Shown here in pieces: positions 41,403 through 51,216 of a stretch of 64,000 bases of DNA. Positions within the stretch are counted from its first letter, which is position 1, and every line of letters starts with the position of its first letter. This stretch comes from Mesobacillus jeotgali (lineage in GTDB: Bacteria > Bacillota > Bacilli > Bacillales > Cytobacillaceae), in NCBI RefSeq assembly GCF_900166585.1, contig NZ_FVZC01000008.1, forward strand, positions 62,001 to 126,000, written 5' to 3'. The notes beneath the pieces were generated by a model that had not been told where the DNA came from, did not search any database, and was given only the letters and a program-made list of their open reading frames with translations. The translations under genes and the position numbers were made by a program.

Positions 41403-41780
41403 TTAAAAAGTAACCTCTGACATAAATGCATGAGTATTATCTTCCGTATCCTTAAAGAACACCATCCATGTCTCTGTATGGCTGATTTTAGCAACAACAT
41501 GCGGCTCTCCAACGAAATTCACGTCATTTGACAGAAGCTCTTCGTATTTTGCCGTCAAATCTTCCACTTTAAAGTAAATCACAGAGCTGGGATGGGCGAA
41601 TCGCTCATTTTCCGGAAGGCTTAACATGAGCCTTACTCCCTCACAGTCGAAAAATGCCATAGTATCCGTATTGAATAATAGGGTAAGTCCTAATTTTTCC
41701 TTGTAAAAATCAGTGGCTCTTTCAATATTTCTAACAGGAATGCCAATTTGGGCAACGTTTTGGATTGGATTTGGATGCAT
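41403..41780 (-). CDS. VOC-family (glyoxalase-like) protein
   Basis: A 125-residue vicinal-oxygen-chelate protein: two beta-alpha-beta-beta-beta units, with IGIPVRNIERATDFYKEKLG opening the first and a C-terminal ...WMVFFKDTEDNTHAFM strand set. A Glu/His metal pattern is partly present. The family ranges from glyoxalase I to dioxygenases and antibiotic-binding proteins; the specific role is unknown. Monocistronic on the minus strand. Confidence 0.85.
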   Translation of the reverse strand: MHPNPIQNVAQIGIPVRNIERATDFYKEKLGLTLLFNTDTMAFFDCEGVRLMLSLPENERFAHPSSVIYFKVEDLTAKYEELLSNDVNFVGEPHVVAKISHTETWMVFFKDTEDNTHAFMSEVTF

Positions 41781-42056
41781 GACCAGGCTCCTAATAATGT
41801 TTTTTCAGAAGGGTATTGAGAACAAAGTCAATGGACCTAGGATTATAAGCGGTGGAAAATGACCCATCTGATAGCTTCTTAATTCTGGTTGTTGGTCGCA
41901 AATTCCTTCTCTTTACTGGAAAAATATTCTTCCTCTAGTTTTCACCAGCAGGTATCACAGTTTAAAATGAATCCTATAGTACTCGAAAAATATAAAATAA
42001 TCTTTGAAACTTTTTTAACCCTGATTGTGCTCTAAAGAGTGAAAGGAGGTCAGCAA

Positions 42057-42590
42057 ATGAAAGAAGAGAAGCTTGTGAAAAAAGCAATCAAGGGAAATGC
42101 CGGTGCTTTTGAAGAGCTGTTGATGTTACATAGTGAGCGACTATACCGTACCGCTTTTTTATATGTGGGGAATAGGGAGGACGCCCTTGATATTGTCCAG
42201 GAAACCTCTTGTAAAGCGTTCCTTGCAATAGGCCAGCTAAAGAAGGAAGAATACTTTTTAACCTGGCTGACGAGGATTTTGATTCATTGCACGTACGATG
42301 TTTTGAGAAAAAGGAAAAAAGAAATGCCAGTCGAGAAATTGATTGAGCTGCCCGTGAGCAGCGAACATCAGGTTGCGGAGAGCCTGGACTTAATAGAGGC
42401 GGTGTCTATGCTAAAAGAGCAGTATCGGTCCGCAATTATCCTGTTTTACTATCATGACATGCCGTTGAGTGAGATTGCCAGAACGATGGACATTCCTGAG
42501 AATACCGTAAAAACCTATCTGCAACGAGGGCGAAAGGAACTGAAAACTAGATTGGGAGGTGTACCGGATGGAAAAGAAAATGTTTCATGA
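42057..42590 (+). CDS. ECF-type RNA polymerase sigma factor
   Basis: A 177-residue sigma-70-like factor with only regions 2 and 4. Region 2 runs from FEELLMLHSERLYRTAFLYV through AREDALDIVQETSCKAF-like sequence; region 4 has YYHDMPLSEIARTMDIPENT followed by VKTYLQRGRKEL, the -35-binding helix-turn-helix. AAAGGAGGT supports ATG 42057; the frame to 42039 is unsupported. It overlaps the next gene, a DUF4179 protein, by 23 bp, the usual sigma/anti-sigma arrangement. A TGAAAC at 42005 upstream could be an autoregulated -35 but no clear -10 follows. Confidence 0.92.
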   Translation: MKEEKLVKKAIKGNAGAFEELLMLHSERLYRTAFLYVGNREDALDIVQETSCKAFLAIGQLKKEEYFLTWLTRILIHCTYDVLRKRKKEMPVEKLIELPVSSEHQVAESLDLIEAVSMLKEQYRSAIILFYYHDMPLSEIARTMDIPENTVKTYLQRGRKELKTRLGGVPDGKENVS

Positions 42591-43554
42591 ACGTATGAAT
42601 CAGATAGAGGTACCCCAGGAGGAGGTCCTGAAAGCAATCCAGGATGGGGTAAGGAAAGGAAACTCCATGAAGGCAAAGAAAAATTCACAATTTAGAGGTC
42701 TTGGAATGGCAGTCGGAGCTGCTGCAGTCCTTTTCATTTCGTCGAGCGTTATGATCCCATCGGTTGGAAAAGTGATGGCGGATATTCCTTTGCTGTCAAA
42801 GCTGTATGAAAATGACAAAGTAGCGGAAAATCTCGCTTCTCAGCAATTGATTACAGAATTGAACGAAAAGGCAGCATTTGCTGGTATAGATGTTACCGTA
42901 ACGGAGGCCTACTATGACGGGGCGATGATCGGCGTCAGTTTTGATGTGAAAGGAAACGTGAAGGGGGAAGAGGACGAGATTTATGCATTCTATGAAATCT
43001 TTGACCGGGACTCGAATATAGAAGAAACAATGGAATTGGTCAAACTGGTGCCGACTGAGGACGGCTACATGGGCCATATCCAGTTAAGCTATCCAAGAGC
43101 GGAATTGCCAGCAGAAACAACTTTGCCATTCAATATCATTGGAATTGGCGAAGTCAATGACAACTGGAAGGACGAACAGGGGAAATGGAATTTTGATGTT
43201 CCTATTAAACAGCTTCCATTCGAAACAGTTGCGCTTGGACAGGCAAGTGAGCTTGGTGATTATAAAATCACATTCGAAAAGTTGATCACCGGGAAATCTT
43301 CGACAGCCATTGACTATACACTGAGTTATCCTGAAGAAGACCAAAGAATGATGCTCGGGGGGCTTTTTGATGATAAGGGTAAGCACATAACTGGCGGGAC
43401 ATCAGATTCAAAATTGGAAAAGAAAATTAAAAATGGAAGAGTGATTGAGAAAAGACGAATCACTCTTCCAGTTGTACCGGCAACAGATTTCATAGAGGTC
43501 CGTCCTGTATTGGATTCAGGAGAGGAAATGGATTCTATCAAAATCGTTTTCTAA
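42568..43554 (+). CDS. DUF4179 anti-sigma-type membrane protein
   Basis: A 328-residue single-span protein. The short cytosolic N-terminus (FHERMNQIEVPQEEVLKAIQ) should bind the sigma factor; one transmembrane helix (GLGMAVGAAAVLFISSSVMI) lies at about 52-72, and the outside part (DUF4179) begins LSKLYENDKVAENLASQQLI. ATG 42568 is chosen because GGGAGGTG lies 7 nt upstream; the GTG at 42559 falls inside that site. The gene overlaps the sigma gene, so translation is coupled. The signal that releases the sigma factor is unknown. Confidence 0.85.
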   Translation: MEKKMFHERMNQIEVPQEEVLKAIQDGVRKGNSMKAKKNSQFRGLGMAVGAAAVLFISSSVMIPSVGKVMADIPLLSKLYENDKVAENLASQQLITELNEKAAFAGIDVTVTEAYYDGAMIGVSFDVKGNVKGEEDEIYAFYEIFDRDSNIEETMELVKLVPTEDGYMGHIQLSYPRAELPAETTLPFNIIGIGEVNDNWKDEQGKWNFDVPIKQLPFETVALGQASELGDYKITFEKLITGKSSTAIDYTLSYPEEDQRMMLGGLFDDKGKHITGGTSDSKLEKKIKNGRVIEKRRITLPVVPATDFIEVRPVLDSGEEMDSIKIVF

Positions 43555-43559
43555 AAATT

Positions 43560-43595
43560 ATGGTGCTGGGCAGTATCCAGCACCATTTATTTTTT
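43560..43595 (+). terminator. Terminator after the sigma/anti-sigma operon
   Basis: A 10-bp perfect stem (43560-43569 with 43577-43586), 7-nt loop, then TTATTTTTT. Confidence 0.9.
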
Positions 43596-43722
43596 GTCTG
43601 TATTTCAACGTCGCTATCTGCCCGACCTGGCCTGTTCCAGTCAACTTGAATTCTGCAGGTGGTGTGTCTTCCAGAAAAAACGGGATTTCTTCGCTGATCA
43701 ATTTCATGATGGCCCCAACCTG

Positions 43723-45384
43723 TTAATTTATTTTATGCAGTTCATCCAAAAACGCCGGACGCCTTGGATATTTGCTTTTGAGCTCCCCAATCAGTTTGCG
43801 GCTGTTTGTTTCGCCGCAAACTTTTTTATATTTTTTGATGTCCTTACAGACTGCTTTATATTTATTCCGATCGGAAGCATGTTCGGCATCGCTCATGATC
43901 ATTTTTATAAATAGGCTGTTGACTTCTGACAGATGGTTTTCGATAAGGTAGGGATATAATTCAACGATACTGGAGGGGTTCACTTTAACATATTCCAAAA
44001 TGTGATCTACCAATTCTTCCTCTGTGATAATCGTTAAATATAAGCCCCGGCTATGGCCCTTTCCTAATTCCGTAAGCAACTTCTCGAAAACACCTTGCCA
44101 ATCCTCCGCGCTATACAGTTTCTTTAACCTTTCATAGTCCTTATATTCATTATATTTAGTGACCAATTCATAAGCCAGGCTTCTCTGGCGATCCATGTCA
44201 CCCATCTTTTCATAAACCTGATAGCGATAATCCTTCCACCTATGGATCAGGCCAGCGTAAGACGTGTCCTGTTGTTCGCCATCAAAACAAAGTTGCTCAG
44301 CCTTTTTATAATCCTGGCTGTCCATGGCTCGCTCGATTGCTGTTTCTCGGAACTTACTGTACTGCAGATTTTCCTTAATGAATGCTTCTACAATACTTTC
44401 TTTGGTATCAGAAACCTCAAGCAGCTTCAATTGCAGCTCTTTAATGCTTTCCGCTGTATGCTTCCAGCTCTCATCCTGAGGCGCATTCTTTAAAAGCTTA
44501 TCCAGTTCTTTTTCCAATGTTGTTTTTAGTTTATGGTCTTTGCCAAATGGAAGAATCGCGTCAAGCAGGTCAAAACGCCATTCATCCCACCCGTCATACC
44601 GCTTGTTCTTTGCTTCCTTCAGCACTACTTTGAAAATTTCCTTTTGCTCTTCAGGTCTAAGCTCATTCAATCCTCTTTCAACTGCACTCTTGATCACTTT
44701 TATCGTCTTCCGGGTAACAAAGTTGATTTCACCTCCGGAGTCGTCTGCGTACTGGGTCATCGCAACAACAGGCGGCATAACTTCAATTGCGAGATTCACA
44801 GCCTGAACATAGCTGCCGCGTTCGAGTTTCTCTTCAGCATTATCAAGCACCATATAGGCTCCCTGCATTGCTTCAGTCATCTGTCTCCAATGAATGAATC
44901 CGCTGCTTTTAGCCCCTTTAATATAATCCCTGATCAGAGCTTTTGCCGTTGTGATTTCTTCTTCCGGGGAGGCGTACCTCAGCAGCAGCTGCCTCTCAAT
45001 TTCCTCATTGTTATTGGTAAATTGAAGAATGATTGACACCAAGTCCTCCTTTGATTCCTGCATGAGCAAATGCCTTAAGTCTTCACCAGGTTCTTCAGGA
45101 GCGAGGTTTTCCTCTGGCTGTCCATCCCTTAACACAAAGAAAACGGCCGCCTGATGCTTGCATGTTTCACTCCAGTCATAGGGACAACTGCAGCTCGCTT
45201 GCTTGATTCCATCATTACCTTCGAGAAAAATCTCCACGATATAGGATTGTGAACCGCTGACAGTGGCCAGTACTCTATTAACCTCTGCATGGCGTAAATC
45301 CTTCACTGCCCCCTCTTTGAAAAGCTTGTGTCCGCGTTTTAAAATCACCGGTTCCAGGAAACTTACGAAATCTGAAATCTTCAT
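43723..45384 (-). CDS. SWIM zinc-finger protein with a helical repeat region
   Basis: A 553-residue protein. The SWIM motif CxCx(n)CxH is at about 65-80: CSCPYDWSETCKHQ. Downstream is a long all-helical region of TPR/HEAT-like character (about 150-550) with many basic Lys/Arg pairs. SWIM proteins in Bacilli often pair with SNF2 helicases (HepA-type), but none is adjacent here. DNA or protein binding is inferred; role unknown. Single minus-strand gene. Confidence 0.85.
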   Translation of the reverse strand: MKISDFVSFLEPVILKRGHKLFKEGAVKDLRHAEVNRVLATVSGSQSYIVEIFLEGNDGIKQASCSCPYDWSETCKHQAAVFFVLRDGQPEENLAPEEPGEDLRHLLMQESKEDLVSIILQFTNNNEEIERQLLLRYASPEEEITTAKALIRDYIKGAKSSGFIHWRQMTEAMQGAYMVLDNAEEKLERGSYVQAVNLAIEVMPPVVAMTQYADDSGGEINFVTRKTIKVIKSAVERGLNELRPEEQKEIFKVVLKEAKNKRYDGWDEWRFDLLDAILPFGKDHKLKTTLEKELDKLLKNAPQDESWKHTAESIKELQLKLLEVSDTKESIVEAFIKENLQYSKFRETAIERAMDSQDYKKAEQLCFDGEQQDTSYAGLIHRWKDYRYQVYEKMGDMDRQRSLAYELVTKYNEYKDYERLKKLYSAEDWQGVFEKLLTELGKGHSRGLYLTIITEEELVDHILEYVKVNPSSIVELYPYLIENHLSEVNSLFIKMIMSDAEHASDRNKYKAVCKDIKKYKKVCGETNSRKLIGELKSKYPRRPAFLDELHKIN

Positions 45385-45500
45385 TCGTCAACACACCGCC
45401 TCATCCATTTCTTCCATACTACCATTCCAGCCAAAAAATTACCTTTCCTCTCAGCCTCCATAAAAATATATAATAGATTCACACACTGCTTTTTCCAATA

Positions 45501-45540
45501 TTAAGAAAAACTTAAGATTTATCGTCAGTGAATATTAAGG
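45501..45540 (+). promoter_or_regulatory. TTAAGA direct repeats upstream of the response regulator
   Basis: TTAAGA at 45501 and 45512 are 11 bp apart, with TTAAGG at 45535, about 22 bp further. Direct repeats with 10-11 bp spacing are the normal operator type of OmpR/PhoB regulators, so autoregulation is plausible. A possible -10 (TAGAAT) lies at about 45551. Confidence 0.4.
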
Positions 45541-45597
45541 TTCACTGCCTAGAATAGAGGATATCAAAGCTTGCCTGTAAGGGAAGGGGGTTCATAC

Positions 45598-46290
45598 GTG
45601 GAACAATACAATGTGCTCGTTGTTGATGATGAAAAAGAAATACGTGATGCTATTGAGATTTATTTGAAGAATGAAGGGATCAAGGTAATCAAGGCTGCGG
45701 ATGGAATCGAGGCAATCGAGAAGCTGAATGAGCAGCCTGTTCATTTAATCCTGCTCGATGTGATGATGCCTCGGCAGGACGGGATTACGACGACCTTCCG
45801 AATTCGGGAGGATAAGAATATCCCAATCATTATTTTGAGCGCTAAAGCAGAGGATACGGACAAAATCCTCGGGCTTCAGGTCGGTGCTGATGACTATGTG
45901 ACAAAGCCTTTCAATCCGCTCGAATTGATTGCGAGAGTGAAATCACAGCTCAGGAGATATGTCATGCTCGGTACATATGAAGGGAAGGCAAAGATTATTG
46001 ACCTGAATGGCCTGACACTGGACCAATCTTCAAAGGAGGTCACTGCCCATGGCGAACCGGTAAAATTGACGCCAATCGAGTACAAGATCCTCGAGCTGCT
46101 GATGACAAACGCCGGCAGAGTGTTCTCCATAAATGATATTTATGAGCGTGTATGGAAGGAACCGAGCTACAATGCCGAAAACACAGTAGCGGTTCATATC
46201 CGCAAAATTCGCGAAAAAATAGAGATTGATCCGAAGAATCCAAGATTTTTGAAGGTGGTGTGGGGGATTGGATATAAAATCGAAAAGTAA
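45598..46290 (+). CDS. OmpR/PhoB-family response regulator
   Basis: A 230-residue two-domain regulator. The receiver has the acidic pocket VVDDEKE, the phospho-Asp in LILLDVMMPRQDG and Lys in DDYVTKPFNPLELIARVKS. The winged-helix output domain ends with NTVAVHIRKIREKIE and VVWGIGYKIEK. GTG 45598 is used, with GGGAAGGGGG at 45581-45590; the longer frame to 45571 covers the ribosome binding site. It overlaps the kinase gene by 23 bp. The pair resembles VanR/VanS-like systems of Bacilli; targets are unknown. Confidence 0.92.
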   Translation: MEQYNVLVVDDEKEIRDAIEIYLKNEGIKVIKAADGIEAIEKLNEQPVHLILLDVMMPRQDGITTTFRIREDKNIPIIILSAKAEDTDKILGLQVGADDYVTKPFNPLELIARVKSQLRRYVMLGTYEGKAKIIDLNGLTLDQSSKEVTAHGEPVKLTPIEYKILELLMTNAGRVFSINDIYERVWKEPSYNAENTVAVHIRKIREKIEIDPKNPRFLKVVWGIGYKIEK

Positions 46291-48502
46291 GTATTTGTTT
46301 ATAATTTGGGTGCTTTTGCTTGCATTTGGACTAAGCGGCCTGTTTTCGCTCCTTACAAATGGCAGCCGGTATATGCAGGGTAATTATTTTGAATCGGATG
46401 AATATAACTCGCAAATGAATCAGTTTATTGCCATGCTGAATATGTATGAACTTTATAAAATGCCAAAAGAAGAAATGAAAAAGCAAATCACCGTTTCAGA
46501 TGAGGAAATTGAAGAACATCGTATGAGGTATGGCAATCTCGGTGACCAGATTTCCAATATCGGAATGCAATATGAAGATCAGATACAGGCGGCAATCGAT
46601 TCAGGAAACAAGGCCGCTGAGAATGTTCTTACGAAGGAAAGAGATGGAAAGATCGCGGACATCACTGAAAATTTCAACAGCGATGAATATGTCCGTTCTA
46701 AAATCGTGAAAGAAAAAGAGAAGAAGGTAGATGAATTTTTTCGGGACCTGGAAGAATACAGCCGTGAATTCAATTATCTTGGGCAGGCATATAAATATTA
46801 CCTGAAGGACAACTCAACAGGAGAAGTCATTACAAATCTTAGTCTATCAAAAAATGAAGAATCAGCGTCCGACTTCCTAAACAAAAAAGACATGTATTAT
46901 GTGCTGGATTACGCGGGTTTGGAGAAAAGCTACATGTTCACTGGTTATAATGAGAACTTCCTTCCCTATAATGAAGTAGTTGAAGGGATCCTGGAGAACC
47001 AAAAAGACCGGGATATGACCGGCAAAATTGGGTTATCCAGGCATGCTTCTGAGAAGCATAGCGCCATCATGAATTACAAGGACTATCAGAAAGGGCAAAA
47101 GCTCTTTATCGGTTACCTTTTAGCAAGTATCGCTGCATTGATTGCGAGCTCTTTCCTGGCAAAACGGAAACCAGCCACGGTGTTTAGCTCATTCGAACAG
47201 CTGAAACCCATCTATCGTAGGATTCCGCTTGATATAAGAGCGGTATTGCTTTTAGTAACTGGTCTTTTCCTGTTGCTGTTCATGACGCTCGTCAGTGAAC
47301 AATTTGTCTATTACCACTCAAATATATTGGCTTCACTTCTTGAGATGATCATCAGCCTTGTCGCTGCAGCTGCATTGCTGGCATTTGGCTTGATCCAGCT
47401 GGAGTTCCTGTCAGATTATCGGAAGGATTGGCCGAGGCTGAAGGAAGAGTTGAATGATAGTCTTTTAGTGAAAAGCTATCATGCGTTGCGGGATGCATTT
47501 ATTTTCAAAAGCATCGGCTTCCAGTTGATCATCCTGCTTGGCATTGTCTTTATGCTGGGAATGCTCTTTGTGGCGGCACTTGTAGAACAAGGAACCTTAG
47601 TGGTTGTCCTTATGGCTTTTACAGTAGCTGCTTTGCCAATCTTGATTTTTTTGATGAGAAAAGCAGGCTACCTTAATAAAATCATCAAGAATACCGAAGA
47701 ACTGGTCAAAGGAAATCTGGCTGCTGACATTCCTGTAAAAGGGAAATCGGTGTTTGCGAGACATGCGGAAAACGTCAACGCACTTAGGAATACCGTGAAA
47801 GTCTCTCACAAAGAACAGGCAAAAAGTGAGCGCCTAAAGACGGAGCTGATTACTAATGTGAGCCATGACTTGAGGACTCCGCTGACATCCATCATTACGT
47901 ATACAGAGCTTTTAAAAACACCTGATCTTGCTCCGGAGGACAGGGACTCCTACATTGAAATTCTTGACCGAAAATCAAAGCGGTTGAAGGTTTTGATCGA
48001 TGACCTATTCGAGGCAACGAAAATGGCCAGCGGCAATATCGAATTGAATAAGGAGAAGGTCGACCTTAACCAGCTGCTGCATCAGGCACTGGCCGAACAT
48101 AATGAGGCGCTGAACCAGTCGTCCCTTCAACTGCGGGTATCACAGCCGGAACATCCGGTTTATGCCTTTGTTGATGGGCAAAAGCTCTGGAGGGTATTCG
48201 ATAATCTCATCGGAAATATCCTGAAGTATGCATTGGAGAATACGAGGATTTATATTTCCGTAAAAGAAGACCATAACCAGGCTGTGCTTACCTTTAAAAA
48301 TATTACGAAATACGAATTGGGCGACGATCTGGAAGAGCTATTTGAGCGCTTCAAGCGGGGTGATCAGTCCCGTCACACAGAAGGGTCCGGTCTTGGTCTG
48401 GCGATCGCTAAATCGATTATCGACCTGCACGATGGCACGCTTGATATTGAGGTCGATGGCGACCTGTTCAAGGTGACAGTAATTCTTGGAAAACTGAATT
48501 AA
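46268..48502 (+). CDS. Sensor histidine kinase, multi-span
   Basis: A 744-residue kinase. One N-terminal span (YLFIIWVLLLAFGLSGLFSL) is followed by a 240-residue extracytoplasmic domain rich in charged helices, then about five more spans (280-460), a HAMP-like linker, HisKA with phospho-His in LITNVSHDLRTPLTSIITYT and HATPase (N box RVFDNLIGNILKYAL, G2 GSGLGLAIAKSI). TTG 46268 lies inside the response regulator gene and is translationally coupled. The large extracytoplasmic part suggests sensing of an envelope signal. Its 3' end overlaps the convergent membrane protein gene by 4 bp. Confidence 0.9.
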   Translation: MDIKSKSKYLFIIWVLLLAFGLSGLFSLLTNGSRYMQGNYFESDEYNSQMNQFIAMLNMYELYKMPKEEMKKQITVSDEEIEEHRMRYGNLGDQISNIGMQYEDQIQAAIDSGNKAAENVLTKERDGKIADITENFNSDEYVRSKIVKEKEKKVDEFFRDLEEYSREFNYLGQAYKYYLKDNSTGEVITNLSLSKNEESASDFLNKKDMYYVLDYAGLEKSYMFTGYNENFLPYNEVVEGILENQKDRDMTGKIGLSRHASEKHSAIMNYKDYQKGQKLFIGYLLASIAALIASSFLAKRKPATVFSSFEQLKPIYRRIPLDIRAVLLLVTGLFLLLFMTLVSEQFVYYHSNILASLLEMIISLVAAAALLAFGLIQLEFLSDYRKDWPRLKEELNDSLLVKSYHALRDAFIFKSIGFQLIILLGIVFMLGMLFVAALVEQGTLVVVLMAFTVAALPILIFLMRKAGYLNKIIKNTEELVKGNLAADIPVKGKSVFARHAENVNALRNTVKVSHKEQAKSERLKTELITNVSHDLRTPLTSIITYTELLKTPDLAPEDRDSYIEILDRKSKRLKVLIDDLFEATKMASGNIELNKEKVDLNQLLHQALAEHNEALNQSSLQLRVSQPEHPVYAFVDGQKLWRVFDNLIGNILKYALENTRIYISVKEDHNQAVLTFKNITKYELGDDLEELFERFKRGDQSRHTEGSGLGLAIAKSIIDLHDGTLDIEVDGDLFKVTVILGKLN

Positions 48503-49368
48503 TTCATGATACCCCCTTTACTCTGCAGAGGGGGTTCTTGCTTTTTTCTGATTTTCAAAAATAAAAATCTTGCAGTAAAAACCATGACTGCATGGAAAGT
48601 GATATTCCAGAATTTGTTCAATCGCAATTTCAGAAGACCGGTTTGTTCGAGAATCAGATCCATACCGATTGAGCTGATGAACATTATCAATCTGTACAGT
48701 ATTCCGCTTTTTGAAGAGTTCATTAACAGGAATATAGCCCGGATTAAACTGTAGAGGGGAGCAATGATAAAATGCTCACGCCATGAATGATATTTTCCCC
48801 GTCCAAACCGGACCTGTCTGCCAACGGCTGAAATATATAGAAGTGTAACCTCGATAACTTGAGTTGACAGGTATTGGGCAATGACAAGAACCCATTCTTT
48901 TCTCGCATTCAGCCCTTTGTAAAACCAATCGCTGATAAAAAAATAGATATTCATGAAGAACACAGTGTAGCTGGGTCTCCACCAATGAGCTTTATAGATT
49001 TTTAAGTGATGAAAATAGCGCTCTATTACATAATAAATGAGCGTGCATCCAAGCTTCCAGTAACTGTTCTTTCGATAAATGGTCAAAAGGGTAGCGGTAA
49101 TAGGAACATATAACGCCTGGGAAAAAATAGCGCCAAGAATCTGATCATGCGCCCGTTTTTTTAGAATGTATGGTTTATATGAATAGCCTTTGAACAAATT
49201 AAGGACCGGATATTCAAATAGAAATGCCATTCCAATATTGGAAAGCAGGAGTATCCATATATTCTTCTGCTGGCTTCTTTTTGCGAAAATAAAAAAAAGC
49301 AAAGTGTGAATCACAGCCAGCAGAAGAAAGGGTATAGAATTTTTTTTAACGCGCCTGTTTTTCCTCAT
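48499..49368 (-). CDS. Polytopic membrane protein of unknown function
   Basis: A 289-residue protein with six or seven hydrophobic spans separated by basic loops and a very basic N-terminus (MRKNRRVKKN) and C-terminus. No catalytic motif is visible; the pattern of aromatic and basic loops (YFHHLKIYKAHWWRPSY) recalls the CBO0543-like protein at 12712 but a real relationship is unproven. It converges with the kinase gene and overlaps its stop region. Confidence 0.6.
   Translation of the reverse strand: MRKNRRVKKNSIPFLLLAVIHTLLFFIFAKRSQQKNIWILLLSNIGMAFLFEYPVLNLFKGYSYKPYILKKRAHDQILGAIFSQALYVPITATLLTIYRKNSYWKLGCTLIYYVIERYFHHLKIYKAHWWRPSYTVFFMNIYFFISDWFYKGLNARKEWVLVIAQYLSTQVIEVTLLYISAVGRQVRFGRGKYHSWREHFIIAPLYSLIRAIFLLMNSSKSGILYRLIMFISSIGMDLILEQTGLLKLRLNKFWNITFHAVMVFTARFLFLKIRKKQEPPLQSKGGIMN
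48511..48535. terminator. Hairpin at the kinase/membrane-protein junction
   Basis: ACCCCCT (48511-48517) pairs with AGGGGGT (48529-48535); T-rich sequence follows on the plus strand. It lies inside the 3' end of the minus-strand gene. Confidence 0.6.
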
Positions 49369-49460
49369 GATACACTCCGCCTTTTTATGGATGTATCTAT
49401 AATGTTCGCTTATTCTTAGAAATTATTTACTATCACCATCTCTGTAAACTTTCGGCATGA

Positions 49461-49480
49461 CTAGTGTAAAGACAAGTGGT
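49461..49480 (+). promoter_or_regulatory. Possible NiaR-type site upstream of niaP
   Basis: CTAGTGTAAAGACAAGTGGT contains GTGT-AAAGACA, similar to the niacin repressor (NiaR/YrxA) sites I recall ahead of NAD-related genes in Bacillus. Weak evidence. Confidence 0.3.
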
Positions 49481-49568
49481 AATATAGAGAAGCAATAAAT
49501 ATTAATATGTTAAAACAAACAATTTTAGGGAAACTAATTGTATCGCGGGATTGTCGCAGGAGGGTTTT

Positions 49569-50774
49569 ATGAAAAAGTCAGAGGAGATATCAGAAAAAAA
49601 ACTGCTCGGGATTGCTGGATTAGGCTGGATGTTCGATGCGATGGATGTAGGAATATTGTCCTTTATCATTGCAGCACTTCAGGTAGACTGGGGACTTACA
49701 GGTAAGGAAATGGGATGGATTGGCAGTGTGAATTCCATTGGCATGGCTGTCGGTGCATTTGTGTTTGGATTGCTGGCAGACCGAATCGGCCGCAAAAATG
49801 TCTTCATTATCACTTTAATACTTTTCTCTGTTGGCAGCGGAATATCCGCAATGGCCACTACGCTTTCATTCTTCTTACTGCTAAGGTTCTTTATCGGTAT
49901 GGGACTTGGCGGAGAATTGCCGGTGGCATCTACACTAGTTTCAGAAAGTGTACCAGCTGAAAAACGCGGTCGTGTCGTCGTCCTGCTTGAAAGCTTCTGG
50001 GCAGCAGGCTGGCTGATCGCAGCGTTAATTTCGTATTTCGTCATTCCGAAATTTGGCTGGCAAATGGCTTTGATTCTTAGTGCACTACCGGCGTTGTATG
50101 CACTGTATCTTCGTATCAATCTGCCTGATTCACCAAGATTTCTGGCAGTGGCCAAGAAAGAGCGGCTTACAATGAAGGAGAGCATTGCTGAGGTCTGGTC
50201 GAGGGAACATGTCAAGAAAACAGCAATGCTGTGGATTCTCTGGTTCAGTGTCGTTTTTTCCTACTATGGCATGTTCCTATGGCTGCCGAGTGTAATGGTC
50301 ATGAAAGGCTTTACCTTGATTAAGAGCTTCCAGTATGTATTGATCATGACACTGGCCCAGCTTCCGGGGTATTTTACAGCAGCCTGGCTGATCGAAAAAG
50401 CAGGAAGAAAGTTCGTCCTTGTAGTCTATTTAATTGGAACTGCCCTGAGTGCCTACTTCTTTGGCACGGCAGATTCGCTGGCACTGCTGATTACAGCAGG
50501 GATCCTGCTGTCATTCTTCAATCTTGGTGCATGGGGAGCGTTGTACGCCTACACACCTGAACAATATCCAACAACCATCCGCGGTTCAGGAGCAGGAATG
50601 GCCGCATCCTTTGGCCGCGTCGGCGGAATAGTCGGACCGCTGATGGTACCATATCTGTTAGCGCAAAACTTATCGATTACCACGATCTTCACGATTTTCT
50701 GTATATCCATTCTGATCGGTGCCGCCGCTGTTTTTTTCTGGGGTACAGAGACGAAGCAGAAAGAGCTGGCATAG
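49569..50774 (+). CDS. niaP: MFS niacin transporter, NiaP (YceI-type)
   Basis: A 401-residue, twelve-span major facilitator. The N-terminus (KKLLGIAGLGWMFDAMDVGI, then LSFIIAAL) and GMGLGGELPVASTLVSE match the YceI/NiaP family, which imports nicotinate and nicotinamide for NAD salvage. The sugar-porter-like A motif FGLLADRIGRKNVF is present. ATG 49569 follows GCAGGAGGG; the frame to 49551 covers that site. Monocistronic with a strong terminator. Confidence 0.85.
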   Translation: MKKSEEISEKKLLGIAGLGWMFDAMDVGILSFIIAALQVDWGLTGKEMGWIGSVNSIGMAVGAFVFGLLADRIGRKNVFIITLILFSVGSGISAMATTLSFFLLLRFFIGMGLGGELPVASTLVSESVPAEKRGRVVVLLESFWAAGWLIAALISYFVIPKFGWQMALILSALPALYALYLRINLPDSPRFLAVAKKERLTMKESIAEVWSREHVKKTAMLWILWFSVVFSYYGMFLWLPSVMVMKGFTLIKSFQYVLIMTLAQLPGYFTAAWLIEKAGRKFVLVVYLIGTALSAYFFGTADSLALLITAGILLSFFNLGAWGALYAYTPEQYPTTIRGSGAGMAASFGRVGGIVGPLMVPYLLAQNLSITTIFTIFCISILIGAAAVFFWGTETKQKELA

Positions 50775-50775
50775 A

Positions 50776-50810
50776 AAAAAGTTCGCCTTTTGTGGAGGCG
50801 AACTTTTTTT
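50776..50810. terminator. Bidirectional terminator
   Basis: A 13-bp perfect stem (50776-50788 with 50798-50810) with A and T runs, between convergent genes. Confidence 0.92.
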
Positions 50811-50847
50811 GACATTATCTTATACCAGAATTAAATAATGCACTGCA

Positions 50848-51216
50848 TTAAGACTTTACATTTTTAAAAACATTGATAAGAAAAAGAATTCCTCCCAGAA
50901 CGACTACAAGTGAACCAACTATTGCAAATGATGTGAAAACCTCGTTTTTTGTTAGAATTGACAAGCTGATACCGCCTTGCATGACTGGAATACCGATGTT
51001 ATGAAGCCAGAAGTGAGTGCTGGCTAGCCTGCTGTTACCGGCTGCAGGAAAAAGATAATAGATCGTTCCGAAAAGGGCCATTGAAACCCATCCTAGCAAA
51101 TTCAAGTGTGCATGCACTGAACTGAGTTTAAAATCGTGTTGTATCCCCATGATAATCCCTAAAATAATGGCAATGACAAAATAAACAACAGCTACTTTTA
51201 AAAAGCGAATGCCCAT
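50848..51216 (-). CDS. Small four-span haem-copper-oxidase-like membrane protein
   Basis: A 122-residue protein with four transmembrane spans and conserved histidines: SSVHAHLNLLGWVSMALFG and THFWLHNIGIPVMQGG. These motifs resemble one repeat unit of cytochrome c oxidase subunit I or NnrS-like proteins, and Bacillus homologues are often labelled cytochrome-c oxidase. Too small to be an oxidase; a haem or copper-binding role is possible. GGAGG upstream of the start. Single gene. Confidence 0.7.
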   Translation of the reverse strand: MGIRFLKVAVVYFVIAIILGIIMGIQHDFKLSSVHAHLNLLGWVSMALFGTIYYLFPAAGNSRLASTHFWLHNIGIPVMQGGISLSILTKNEVFTSFAIVGSLVVVLGGILFLINVFKNVKS